Source: CBDBDZ01 sp965204215
GTDB taxonomy: Bacteria; Pseudomonadota; Gammaproteobacteria; Pseudomonadales; GM7GCV1
NCBI GenBank assembly: GCA_965204215.1
Contig: CBDBDZ010000011.1
Location: forward strand, 1 to 42,480
Length of the DNA stretch: 42,480 bases
Direction of reading: 5' to 3'
The notes under the pieces were generated by a model that saw only the letters and a list, made by a program, of their open reading frames with translations, ran no database searches and was not told the DNA's origin. The stretch's first letter is position 1; every line of letters begins with the position of its first letter. This document shows, one piece after another, positions 7,918-15,429 of this stretch. Both the position numbers and the translations under genes were made by a program.

Positions 7918-8348
7918 GTAAACTCTACCACTTGATCACTTTCTAATAGATATATATCTTCAAATGAGCAATGACCTGAATCTATGATCCCTACATAGAT
8001 TTCCTTCCAATATTCATCTACTTCCTGATAAAAGGACGAGCAAAAACCATTAAACCAAATATAACGAACACCGCTATCTAGGTATGCAATTGTCTGTACT
8101 CTGTAGCGAATTCCTGACGAAGCCTCAATATCGATCCTTTTATTTAAGGCATCAGTAATTTGGCTTTTTACTTTTTCATCAATGTCCCATTCTTCAATTG
8201 GCTCACTAATCGGCAGTCGCTTAAATTTGCTGTCTAAATAATTAAGCTGACGAACTTCATCTATACTGCTATTAGCAACCTGAGATGTAGAACAAGATGA
8301 TGTAAAAACAACACTAATTAATAAGATACAAAAATATAGCTGCTTCAT
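7866..8348 (-). CDS. Orphan lipoprotein immunity gene fused to Rhs at both ends
   Basis: The natural start is ATG at 8348 (MKQLYFCILLISVVFTSSCS), a lipoprotein signal with lipobox TSSC. The body is homologous to the protein at 23.9-24.3 kb: IWFNGFCSSFYQEVDEYWKE here against IYFNAFCFAFYKETETYWKS there. Its own toxin is missing: the start codon lies inside an Rhs core sequence (GATGAAACAG/GATGAAGCAG), and the 3' end at VVEFTWG runs into the next module's Rhs junction, replacing the last residues. So a toxin-less immunity gene trapped by recombination. Confidence 0.6.
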   Translation of the reverse strand: MKQLYFCILLISVVFTSSCSTSQVANSSIDEVRQLNYLDSKFKRLPISEPIEEWDIDEKVKSQITDALNKRIDIEASSGIRYRVQTIAYLDSGVRYIWFNGFCSSFYQEVDEYWKEIYVGIIDSGHCSFEDIYLLESDQVVEFTWGVSMLPLIRLGWMGG

Positions 8349-9118
8349 CGTCTTGGTATTGCCCCGGGAATGGTGGATTGCTAACTTGGGTATTGGTTTG
8401 TGTGACTTCGCCGAAGGCATCGTATTTCCTTGCCAGTATCCGTTGGGGCGGGTAGCTCTGTGGGGTGTTTAGATGGTCGTTTTGGTAGTAGCTGGCTTGT
8501 GTGATGCCGTTGTCGTTGTGTTTGATGGCGATGGGGGCGTTCCCTAGGCTGTTTTGTGAGGAGTAGTAATAGCCTCGCATTAGTTCGCCTTGTTCGTTGT
8601 ATTCACTTTCTAAACCTTGTTCGCTGTAATGAAAATAGGTGGTTTGGTCGTTGATGGTTTTGCTGGTGCGTTGTCCGAACACATTATAGCCATAACTGGC
8701 GATGGTTTGTTCGTTTTCGATGACTGCGGCAAGGCGGCCGTAGCTGTTGTATTGGTAGGTTTGGGGTTACTGCCGCTTTGTTCAATCAATGCGCCGTTAG
8801 GGTCGTATTGGTAGTATGTGGTTTGTTCGTCACTGCTGATTTCAATCAGTTCTTGATTGGCGTTGTAGTGGTATTGTTGTTGTCTATTGTCTTTGTTTTG
8901 CTGGGTGCGGTTGCTGTTGTCGTCATACTGCCAGCTCATTGTTTGGGTGTTGTTTTGAGTCGTGCAAACCCGTTTACTCTACTAGACACTGGGGACTATT
9001 TGCTCACACATCATAACCGTAGGCTACTTCTCGCTCTGCACTGCTTTGTTCGGCGAGGGTGTTGGTTTGGTAGTTTCACAATTCTTTTAGGGACTGGAAT
9101 AGTCTTTTCGCTTTAACA
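8349..9118 (-). pseudogene. Rhs core mosaic with several deletions and frameshifts
   Basis: Recognisable in pieces: SWQYDDNSNRTQQNKDNRQQ, EQTTYYQYDPNGALIEQSG, YNVFGQRTSKTINDQTTY, EQGELMRGYYYSSQ and FPGQYQDDE. Single-base losses occur near 8765 (AGGTTTGGGG for AGGTTCTGGGG) and in the DHLNTPQ/NGAIVWQ segment near 8430-8455. Upstream of 8940 two distant core pieces (ending ARLK and AEQSSAEREV) are joined by a deletion near 8980, and the Rhs text ends near 9085. It was never a complete toxin gene in this form. Confidence 0.65.
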
Positions 9119-9121
9119 ACA

Positions 9122-9475
9122 CTATTTCAATTTCATTACTGTTGTCGGACCAAAATTAGAAAACTCAAACACTCTCGCTGAGTCGTATTCGATGAACAGC
9201 TGCTTGTCAGACTTCCATGAGAGAGATAGCCCATTTACCTTATCCATTAACATCACTTGATCATATTCATGTGGCGACCATTCACCTTGATTCCTAGCTA
9301 CAAAAATTGAGAGCGCTTCTGATGTTGTTGCGCCACAGTCTTTACTCACAACATTAGCCATGTAAGATTCACTTGGTGATATATAAGAACTTTTTAGCTG
9401 TTCATCGCAAAGAGGGCTACATCCAGAGACTAAAACAGCACTACAAAATGATAATGTCTTCAAAAACTCACTCAT
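9122..9475 (-). CDS. Lipoprotein candidate immunity protein
   Basis: 117 residues with a lipoprotein signal (MSEFLKTLSFCSAVLVSGCS, lipobox VSGC). The mature part has the CGATTSEALSIFVAR pattern, which I associate with small lipoproteins of the DUF5412-like kind, from memory only. It follows the remnant of a papain-like tip. A periplasmic, lipid-anchored immunity protein fits an envelope-acting cysteine hydrolase. The gene is intact although its toxin is not. Confidence 0.6.
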   Translation of the reverse strand: MSEFLKTLSFCSAVLVSGCSPLCDEQLKSSYISPSESYMANVVSKDCGATTSEALSIFVARNQGEWSPHEYDQVMLMDKVNGLSLSWKSDKQLFIEYDSARVFEFSNFGPTTVMKLK

Positions 9476-9702
9476 ATTGTTCCCCTAAAAAATCTACGGC
9501 CATCTTTGCAACCGATTTTGAGACTCGTCATAACATTGCGTGGGCTCGAGCAGACCATCCTCCTAGTCCTGTATACCTTCGTTAATCCAATTCTGATCTG
9601 TTGTATAAATCAAGCACATCATCGACAACATCAGTACAATTATTAGAAAATAAATTATATTCTGACTTACCAAAACCATGCTCAAGCTGAGATTTTAAAG
9701 AT
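9470..9702 (-). pseudogene. Remnant of papain-like Rhs tip (NNC motif)
   Basis: The frame reads GKSEYNLFSNNCTDVVDDVL then DLYNRSELD and a stop. The tail continues in another frame as RRYTGLGGWSARAHAML, an in-frame TGA, and FLGEQYE, ending over the immunity ATG. The YNLFSNNC element resembles the catalytic NC motif of NlpC/P60- or LRAT-type cysteine hydrolases. Its 5' end is fused to a short piece of an unrelated immunity gene, so core and catalytic His are gone. Confidence 0.55.
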
Positions 9703-9895
9703 AGCATAGACACAGTTTATTGCGCCATCAATTATTTGAATATTTTTCATTCTTATCTTCGTCTCCTATCCGGATAAACATTTTCATACCCTCTTCTCTC
9801 TCAGTCTTTGAACATCCCAGTGAGAGCCGCCATTAGCAGAACCACCAGAGCCAGTTGGAACCCAAACATTACCATCAGCGTCTTTCCATCTTTAT
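9703..9895 (-). pseudogene. Remnant of a type-37-like tip and its immunity start
   Basis: Minus-strand text reads KDADGNVWVPTGSGGSANGG then SHWDVQRLREREGMKMF, clearly related to DADGNVWVPTGHGGRAHGG in the modules at 28.4 and 42.2 kb. It is followed by MKNIQIIDGAINCVYAIFKI, the start of the matching immunity gene (MKNIQIIDAAINCVYDIFQI). Both are cut off, and the immunity piece runs into the papain-like remnant. This is a third, older copy of that module. Confidence 0.65.
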
Positions 9896-10113
9896 TTTTT
9901 ACAAATTTGATTTACTTCGTCCCAAGCTCCTCCATTATCTAAACAAGAGTCAACTTTAAAAAAATCCGACTGGGCTAAAATAAATAAACATAAAAACACT
10001 AAGAACAAAGCAATAAACCATTGCTTTTTCTTCATTATAAAGATACGCATATCTTTTGATAAAAGAAACGTCAAGATAAAGAGTATTAAAACTAAAAATA
10101 AAACAATTATCAT
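9892..10113 (-). CDS. Two-pass membrane immunity protein
   Basis: From the ATG just after the toxin stop (TATTAAAATG) the protein is 73 residues. It has two hydrophobic segments (MIIVLFLVLILFILTFLL and WFIALFLVFLCLFILA) and a short outside tail CLDNGGAWDEVNQICK with two Cys. A longer start 24 bases upstream inside the toxin is possible. Paired with the tip at 10.1-10.4 kb; a membrane immunity protein predicts a membrane or periplasmic target. Confidence 0.6.
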   Translation of the reverse strand: MIIVLFLVLILFILTFLLSKDMRIFIMKKKQWFIALFLVFLCLFILAQSDFFKVDSCLDNGGAWDEVNQICKK

Positions 10114-10114
10114 T

Positions 10115-10747
10115 TTAATAGCTTGGTGATAGAGCACTTGGCCTAAATTGGTCGCAAATTAATCGACAATTTCCATCAGGGTTAGCTTCCCCTCCAGCAC
10201 GACCAGTATCATTAGCAAACCTATCAGCATCGCAAGCTTCAGGGGAATCTCCCTTAATATGTTCGTCTAATAACTCTCGAATTTCACTTAACGCTTCAGA
10301 CTCCTTTACTCCTTCGAAACCACGTTGGGCAGCCTCGCAATTTGCTTTGCAATGAAAGTATTTGTCAGCATCTATCGTGTTTGCTTTACGCAAATCTCTA
10401 TAATTCTTCACAAAATCGCGATCTGCACCAATTGCATCGGGCAAAAATTCAATCATGTCCCTAACACTTTGTAACCCAACTGGATCAAACTCAATTAACG
10501 GATTGCCCCCAACATATCCATATGTATTCAACCCAATCGGATCTCGCGTCACATACCGTCCTATACTATTATCATAATACCGATGCCAGTTATAATGCAG
10601 TCCTGTTTCATCGTCTTGGTATTGCCCTGGGAATCGTATCGGGTTAATGACTTGAGTATTGGCTTGTGTGATGCCGTTGTCGTTGTGTTTGATGGCGATG
10701 GGGGCGTTCCCTAGGCTGTTTTGTGGGGAGTAGTAATAGCCTTGCAT
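10115..10747 (-). CDS. Orphan Rhs fragment with DKYFHCKANCEA tip
   Basis: 210 residues, open. The core lacks the 36-codon DHLNTPQ segment (GITQANTQV) and also the LxGG before NTYGYVGG (DPIGLNTYGY). The tip has ADKYFHCKANCEAAQRG, IRELLDEHIKGDSPEACDAD, RFANDTGRAGG and a Cys pair near the end. This His/Cys/Asn-Gly layout is a recurring Rhs tip type and resembles the DUF6973-like tip at 40.5 kb in overall plan. Its activity is unknown to me. Rhs sequence extends upstream with frameshifts to about 10900. Confidence 0.65.
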   Translation of the reverse strand: MQGYYYSPQNSLGNAPIAIKHNDNGITQANTQVINPIRFPGQYQDDETGLHYNWHRYYDNSIGRYVTRDPIGLNTYGYVGGNPLIEFDPVGLQSVRDMIEFLPDAIGADRDFVKNYRDLRKANTIDADKYFHCKANCEAAQRGFEGVKESEALSEIRELLDEHIKGDSPEACDADRFANDTGRAGGEANPDGNCRLICDQFRPSALSPSY

Positions 10748-10937
10748 TAGTTCGCCTTATTCATTGTATTCGCCGATGGTGACGGCATCTGATTGACCGA
10801 TGTTCATTTGTAGCCTGCGGTGTCGTAGGTGTAACGACGTTGAACGCCTTCTGCGTCGGTACGACTGGCGAGTTGACCGTTGGCGTAGCGAATATCGGCA
10901 CATAAAATAGCGTTGATTGGCTTCATCATCATAAAAC

Positions 10938-10972
10938 CATTATCACTGTTTCATCATATTTTGTCATCAGTA
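10938..10972. repeat. Short dispersed repeat, copy 1
   Basis: CATTATCACTGTTTCATCAT followed by ATTTTGTCATCAGT. Closely similar text lies at 12877-12910 and, shorter, near 24480-24512; a weaker match overlaps the end of the caspase-like tips at 23.5 and 33.8 kb. It sits in the 270-base stretch between an Rhs end and the ATPase gene, where I see nothing else but promoter-like AT-rich DNA. Confidence 0.4.
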
Positions 10973-11172
10973 CAGCGTTTAATTTGATGCAATGAAGTTG
11001 ATAACAACAAACGGGGAAGAAACGTACCTCGTTGCTTCTCGTTGCCTATTTCATGGTAAACTGAAACATCTTAAATATCCTTAAAAGTTGGATTTCACAT
11101 CATGCTAGTAAAGCCCTATGAAGTAAAACAACAACACTCGGTTGTTATGCTAACACATAAGGTGCTTTTGTG

Positions 11173-11898
11173 ATGGATACACATTACCTGCTCAAGATGC
11201 AGTTACTGCGTGAGAAAGTGGAGTCGTTTGATCGATACCCGTATTCGCTCCCTGTGATTAAGAACTTTAAGAGTTTAGAGTTTCACCCAAAAGTTACTTT
11301 TATTATTGGCGAGAACGGTTCGGGTAAATCAACATTGCTCGAAGCCATTGCTACTGCCTGGGGATTTAACCCTGAAGGCGGCTCAAAGAACTTTAATTTT
11401 TCAACTCAATCATCACACTCTGACCTCTGGCAAAACATCCGTTTATCTAAAAGCTTTAGACGTCCTAAAGATGGCTTTTTTCTTCGGGCTGAGAGTTTTT
11501 ATAATGTTGCTAGTAATATCGATGAGTTAGGTGTCATCAGTAGCTATGGTGGTATTTCATTACACCAGCAATCTCATGGAGAATCTTTTTTTTCACTCAT
11601 GTTAAATCGCTTTGGTGGTCACGGTTTATACATTCTTGATGAGCCTGAGGCAGCTTTATCACCAACAAGGCAAATGGCAATGCTCGCTAGAATGCATGAA
11701 CTAATTAATCAAGACTCTCAATTTGTTATAGCTACTCATTCGCCCATTGTATTGGCTTACCCAGATGCAAAGATTTATACGCTCAACCAAGCAGGTGGAC
11801 TTTCTTTAATCCAATATCATGATTCAGATCACTACCAAGTTACAAAAAATTTTCTAAATAATTATGAAAGTATGCTCGATAGACTATTTATAAATTAA
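11173..11898 (+). CDS. Stand-alone ABC-type AAA ATPase
   Basis: 241 residues from ATG (a GTG lies one codon earlier). Motifs in order: Walker A FIIGENGSGKSTLLEAIA (about residue 46), a Q/signature-like QQSHGESFF, Walker B LYILDEPEAALSP and the H-loop FVIATHSPIVLA. This is the compact predicted-ATPase family (COG3910-like), related to ABC/SMC/OLD ATPases but without a coiled coil, Toprim or transporter partner. It is the only intact plus-strand gene here that is neither XRE nor the small 92-codon gene. A 23-codon reading frame (11102-11173) overlaps its start by TGATG and could couple translation. Role unknown; defence or housekeeping are both possible. Confidence 0.8.
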   Translation: MDTHYLLKMQLLREKVESFDRYPYSLPVIKNFKSLEFHPKVTFIIGENGSGKSTLLEAIATAWGFNPEGGSKNFNFSTQSSHSDLWQNIRLSKSFRRPKDGFFLRAESFYNVASNIDELGVISSYGGISLHQQSHGESFFSLMLNRFGGHGLYILDEPEAALSPTRQMAMLARMHELINQDSQFVIATHSPIVLAYPDAKIYTLNQAGGLSLIQYHDSDHYQVTKNFLNNYESMLDRLFIN

Positions 11899-11904
11899 CG
11901 TAAC

Positions 11905-12144
11905 TCATAAAACCTTCCCATACTTTTCTATTTCCTCATCTAATTCTTTCTGAATTTCAGGATAATCTGAGTTAATTTTATTAAGTATTTCTGAGTTTAT
12001 CGCCATTGAACTATTCGCAATAGCTCTAAGGTACATTCGATATTCATCATCACAGCAAGATTTTAAAAGTGGAATTAAATCATTCAAAACTGACTCAGCT
12101 TTGAATGCAGTACGTGCAACATGATTAGCTATTTTCTTGTTCAT
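11905..12144 (-). CDS. Small helical protein, possible immunity protein
   Basis: 79 residues, no signal peptide, mainly helical (VARTAFKAESVLNDLIPLLK, CCDDEYRMYLRAIANSSMAI, acidic C terminus). It lies 41 bases downstream of the pentapeptide-repeat gene on the same strand and would be the second gene of that toxin-less pair. Family not recognised; an immunity role is inferred from context. Confidence 0.45.
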   Translation of the reverse strand: MNKKIANHVARTAFKAESVLNDLIPLLKSCCDDEYRMYLRAIANSSMAINSEILNKINSDYPEIQKELDEEIEKYGKVL

Positions 12145-12185
12145 ACCATCTTATTCGCACATATCAGGATCGTCCATACAATCAT

Positions 12186-12764
12186 TCACGCACCTATTAA
12201 ATTCGCACCTTCAAACGCGACACCGCTAAGAATTGCACCTTTGAATATCGCATTAGTTAGATTAGCATTTTTAAAATTAGAGCCTGTTAAATCACTGTAG
12301 CTCAAATCAGCCGCCGTCATATCCGTGTCGTTGAAATATGTATTTCTAGCTCTAACGCCAAAAAGTTTGCTCGAAATAAATGTCGAACCAGAAAAAAGTG
12401 CTTCGTTTAATATGGAGTTGGTGAAATTTGCACCATTTAGATTGGTATTAAACGCGATCACTTTCGTTAAATTAGCTTTTTCAAAGATAGCGTTTTCCAT
12501 ATTCGAGTCCCTAATGTCAGCTCCCCAACCATAAAAAAATAAACGTCCTAATCTATAGTCATATCTCATAAAATTTCTTAGTGAAAAGCGCGGAGACAAA
12601 TCTATCCAAGTCAAATTTATACCATAATCACACGACATTTTCAGACCAGAAATATTTTGACCCAAGTCATGCAAACCTTCAATAGCAGCACTAACACCAT
12701 TGGTTTCGCAATGTCCATCTTTTAATAACGACCAATACAATATAGACGAAATATTTTCTGCCAT
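12186..12764 (-). CDS. Pentapeptide-repeat protein, likely immunity protein
   Basis: 192 residues. Repeats of the A(N/D)LxX type run from about residue 85 to the end (NMENAIFEKANLTKVIAFNT, NLNGANFTNS, ADLSYSDLTGSNFKNANLTN, AFEGANLIGA), forming a right-handed quadrilateral beta-helix in this family. The stop after GANLIGA is probably a frameshift: one base later the text reads CVNDCMDDPDMCE then a stop, a natural-looking ending. No export signal. No toxin tip or Rhs junction precedes it, so it is an orphan; the immunity role is inferred from the array. Confidence 0.6.
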   Translation of the reverse strand: MAENISSILYWSLLKDGHCETNGVSAAIEGLHDLGQNISGLKMSCDYGINLTWIDLSPRFSLRNFMRYDYRLGRLFFYGWGADIRDSNMENAIFEKANLTKVIAFNTNLNGANFTNSILNEALFSGSTFISSKLFGVRARNTYFNDTDMTAADLSYSDLTGSNFKNANLTNAIFKGAILSGVAFEGANLIGA

Positions 12765-12876
12765 TTAATTTGCTGAGTGAAAATTAGCAATAAGCACACT
12801 AAAGTAGCCAATATAAATAAGGGGTTTAACCTAAACAGATTACTCATCTTCACAAGGCTTATCATCATCATGAAGC

Positions 12877-12910
12877 CATTATCACTGTTTCATCATGCTT
12901 TGTCATTAGT
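12877..12910. repeat. Short dispersed repeat, copy 2
   Basis: CATTATCACTGTTTCATCAT then GCTTTGTCATTAGT, matching copy 1 at 10938 with two or three differences. It lies in a 240-base stretch (12765-13007) with no gene that I can support. Confidence 0.4.
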
Positions 12911-13007
12911 GCGATGTTTACATTGGTAACCGTCATATGTTTCTTTTAGCCACAAGGCTTGTATTTTTCCAAGCCACGTTACGTGCGCGTTTTACCAGGC
13001 TAGCAAT

Positions 13008-13232
13008 TTAAACATTCGTGTAAATTCTATCAATCGAATCAAAATTCTTCCCAAAAGGCCAATAATTATAACCGTCTTTTTCTCTCTCAGAACTTTTGCT
13101 CAATTCAAAATCAGTTTTATCAAAACAATATATTTGCATGTTCGAACTTGATAAAACGTTGACGACAACACCATCGTTGCCAAGCGTAGCCTTTGTGTAA
13201 AAAATGATAAAAACTAATTTTAAGGACTGCAT
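13008..13232 (-). CDS. Short hydrophobic-start protein, probably an immunity remnant
   Basis: 74 residues beginning MQSLKLVFIIFYTKATLGND, then a polar part ending FGKNFDSIDRIYTNV. The start resembles a weak signal peptide. There is no toxin or Rhs junction upstream; the right side is a remnant of the small 92-codon gene. Likely the surviving piece of an immunity gene. Confidence 0.3.
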   Translation of the reverse strand: MQSLKLVFIIFYTKATLGNDGVVVNVLSSSNMQIYCFDKTDFELSKSSEREKDGYNYWPFGKNFDSIDRIYTNV

Positions 13233-13280
13233 TGTTCTGAAAATCTTCCAGACTCCCTTGCTTCCAGACTCCCTTAGTAG

Positions 13281-13349
13281 TTACACCACCAAGGCAAAGA
13301 CATCATCAATCAACTACAAACACTTCGACAAGGAATTCACAGCCATTGA
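13281..13349 (+). pseudogene. 3' remnant of the 92-codon small gene
   Basis: Twenty-two codons, LHHQGKDIINQLQTLRQGIH followed by SH and a stop, with the undamaged C terminus seen in the intact copy at 18.6 kb. The rest of the gene is absent. An imperfect form of the boundary hairpin (CACAG...CTGTG, then GTACATCC) follows. The next ~200 bases to 13553 hold nothing I can identify. Confidence 0.6.
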
Positions 13350-13553
13350 CTGTGGTACATCCCTAACAGTGTGAATGAGCGGCATTTGTCACCGCCCCCT
13401 TTTCTGACCCTCTAGCTATTCTATTTTTAACCCCTTTTATTTGCTTTTAATGACCAAAGGTTAAAATTAAGAATACAAGCACGACGTAGACACAAGCCAT
13501 ACAAAAATAAATTAACTGATTAACTTTAAAAGAAACCAAACGATACTTTAGGA

Positions 13554-13760
13554 CTATCGAAAAAAGTAATGAATAACCATCCCAATAACACTCGCAATCA
13601 AAATAGGAGTCATAACAAACGAAAATAATAAGTTTGATTTATTATTAATAATAATATCTGCGTAATGGACAGTATAAATTTCCAATATCACGATGTAACC
13701 AATTAAAAATGAAATTACGGTACTTAAAAATACCTTTCGTTTCTGATTCATTAAGGACAT
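13554..13760 (-). CDS. Two-pass membrane immunity protein
   Basis: Up to 68 residues with two membrane segments (VISFLIGYIVILEIYTV and LLFSFVMTPILIASVIGMVI). The better start is probably the second Met (MNQKRKVFLS, ATG at 13751), because it overlaps the toxin stop as TAATG. Immunity to the NCH-type tip upstream is inferred; membrane location fits an envelope target. Confidence 0.55.
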   Translation of the reverse strand: MSLMNQKRKVFLSTVISFLIGYIVILEIYTVHYADIIINNKSNLLFSFVMTPILIASVIGMVIHYFFR

Positions 13761-14300
13761 CGAACTTCTCCTAAACCAGGATTCGCTCCAGGAAGGTTAT
13801 AAGTATTAGCAATTATACCCCCAGCTCCGTCAATGTAAGCATGAAGTTGTGTTATGACAGTTTGTACCACTACCAAATGACAACGGATTGTATGAATAAT
13901 CAGAAGTTTGATTATTGGCAATTGTCACGCCTTGTTGAAGTACCGCTGCATCAAATTGTTCTTGCGTCATCCCAGCTGGTACAGGAATTACTACAGAGTT
14001 CTCAGAGTTTTACGGTAAATTGACATCACTAGGATGGTTTACCTGTAATAAATTAACGCCATCGATATTATGACTAGCTAATGTGGTAGTAACACCACCT
14101 GATTCCACAACAGTTACTGTATGTGAGCCCCCAGTCATGTCTAAAGGCCGACTAACAACACCATTAAAGTCCACGTACGCCAACGGATTCCCTCCAACAT
14201 ATCCAAATGTATCGGTTTCCCGACGTGCATCGCAGCTCACATCGTACTTTTTCCTAGACGCATCAATCAGTTGCACAGCATCCCCCCCCAACGTAAACAC
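13751..14300 (-). pseudogene. Leader-Rhs junction fusion with NCH-motif tip, frameshifted
   Basis: The frame DAVQLIDASRKKYDVSCDAR is joined to the last Rhs turn (DTFGYVGGNPLAYVDFNG) and then a tip beginning VVSRPLDMTGGSHTVTVVES. A stop after SDVNLP is followed in the same register by PVPAGMTQEQFDAAVLQQGV and FGSGTNCHNTTS, then another frameshift near 13842 to AYIDGAGGIIANTYNLPGAN and EVRCP. The early His (GGSH) and the TNCHNTTS motif suggest a permuted papain-like (LRAT/DUF4105-like) cysteine hydrolase. A run of eight G at 14282-14289 also shifts the frame against the leader. Confidence 0.55.
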
Positions 14301-14454
14301 TCTGTTTTACGTTTTTACGCCCTAGACGCGGTTTTTGCCCTACATGGATGTAGGGTATGTCAGTAACGCAGGAGCGGTTACTGGCCTGACTTATTTTTGC
14401 AGCTTGATTGAAAAAGGCTTGAGCCTCTATTCGGTTATTTTGATTAATGTAACA
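14217..14454 (-). repeat. Unrecognised non-Rhs leader block, copy 1
   Basis: About 238 bases nearly identical to blocks at 15.9-16.1 and 28.8-29.1 kb. On the minus strand it reads (with a frameshift here in the poly-G) ASNRSC, PYIHVGQKPRLGRKNVKQ and LIDASRKKYDVSCDARRE. It lies between a primase N-terminal remnant and an Rhs toxin tip each time. I cannot assign it to a family. Confidence 0.6.
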
Positions 14455-14559
14455 TTAATTTATTTGAACCTCTTTCAGCTCATGCCCTTGGGCTTCGGCT
14501 AAGCGGAGCAGTGATGCGTTTTGTTTTAACGTTTGAATCTCATGACCGGCATATCTGTC
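14455..14559 (-). pseudogene. Primase N-terminal remnant (copy A)
   Basis: Reads YAGHEIQTLKQNASLLRLAE then AQGHELKEVQIN and a stop, matching the first residues of the primase at 6.6-6.8 kb (SLLRLAEAQGHELKKEG) and then diverging at the leader junction. No in-frame ATG remains. It is divergent from the XRE gene at 14676. Confidence 0.6.
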
Positions 14560-14609
14560 ACCTTTTAGGGTTTTGGTAAAAACCTATCAACCCCTTATCA
14601 ATAAAAACA

Positions 14610-14661
14610 ACTTCGTTATGAAGTACTTCGTCTTGAAATATCATGGACTTCGTTACGTAAA
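14610..14661. promoter_or_regulatory. Three direct repeats upstream of the XRE gene
   Basis: ACTTCGTTATGAAGT (14610), ACTTCGTCTTGAAAT (14625) and ACTTCGTTACGTAAA (14647) share ACTTCGT; the first is a palindrome (ACTTC-n5-GAAGT) and the second a weaker one. They end just before the ATG at 14676. Repeated half-palindromes in front of an XRE gene are typical of autorepressor operators; this role is inferred. Confidence 0.5.
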
Positions 14662-14675
14662 TCAAGTGGTACGCT

Positions 14676-15071
14676 ATGAAACAGTTAAACTTTATTGAAT
14701 CATCTAAAATGGCAATATCACCTGACGTGCGTGCGTTCTTTGTGCAACTTGGCTCGCACATTTCAGAGCTACGCAAACAGAATGAGATTACTCAAGTACA
14801 GCTGGCTGAAGCACTCGACGTGTCTCAGCAGACGGTTAATTCCTATGAAGTGGCACAACGACGGGTTCCTGTATCAGCGTTGCCTACCTTGGCGGATTTA
14901 TTTAATGTGTCCATAGACGAGCTATTAGGAGCAGGCAATAAAAAGCCCGCTAAGCGCGGGCCAAGTTCTAAACTGCAACGTCAGCTAGAGCGAGTCAGTA
15001 CCTTGCCCCGCTCTAAACAGAAGTTTGTTATTGAGATAATCGATACTGTTATTCAGCAACAAGCTTCTTAA
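14676..15071 (+). CDS. XRE-family transcriptional regulator, type 1
   Basis: 131 residues. The helix-turn-helix spans about residues 20-75 (HISELRKQNEITQVQLAEAL, DVSQQTVNSYEVAQRRVP), followed by a linker GNKKPAKRGPSSKLQRQLER and a C-terminal helix KQKFVIEIIDTVIQQQAS. It is divergent from a primase remnant and preceded by three repeated operator-like sites. Its C-terminal 18 codons are the piece found in seven XRE remnants across the array, where the 92-codon gene follows; here that gene is replaced by a toxin module. Probably a DNA-binding repressor of itself and the divergent gene. Confidence 0.8.
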   Translation: MKQLNFIESSKMAISPDVRAFFVQLGSHISELRKQNEITQVQLAEALDVSQQTVNSYEVAQRRVPVSALPTLADLFNVSIDELLGAGNKKPAKRGPSSKLQRQLERVSTLPRSKQKFVIEIIDTVIQQQAS

Positions 15072-15078
15072 TGCGTGT

Positions 15079-15429
15079 TTATTTTAGTTCCCAATACTCA
15101 CAGATAACTTCAACCTCCGCACCATAGGATGATGATATCGATAAAAACTTTAACTCTCCTAATCGAACATCGTTTATATATTCTAAAGCTTCGAGTGATT
15201 CAGGGTTCATTTTCTTCTCTATTAATTTTTTCATTCGACTAACATTAGGGATACTTTCTTCTAATTCAAAAACAATATTCCTATCTCTCATTCCGTCACA
15301 AGAAAAAAATGAAACGCCCTCAACAACTAAAGTAAACGTATCACCAGACTCATCTAAGAATTCTATAATTACTTTTCTTTGCCCAAACGAAACACTTTTA
15401 ATTTCGCAGTCATGTAGCCGTCTACTCAT
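15079..15429 (-). CDS. Cytoplasmic immunity protein for the DIDYDHDHG tip
   Basis: 116 residues, soluble, alternating strands and helices, no signal peptide (MSRRLHDCEIKSVSFGQRKV ... VICEYWELK). Its ATG overlaps the toxin stop (ATGA), so the pair is coupled. A cytoplasmic partner fits a toxin working in the cytoplasm, such as a nuclease. Family not recognised. Confidence 0.65.
   Translation of the reverse strand: MSRRLHDCEIKSVSFGQRKVIIEFLDESGDTFTLVVEGVSFFSCDGMRDRNIVFELEESIPNVSRMKKLIEKKMNPESLEALEYINDVRLGELKFLSISSSYGAEVEVICEYWELK

Noticed and set aside
14940..14966. GC-rich hairpin AAAAAGCCCGC...GCGGGC looking like a terminator
   Set aside because: It lies inside the XRE coding sequence (NKKPAKRGPSS) with no T tract after the stem on the coding strand; the coding explanation is sufficient.
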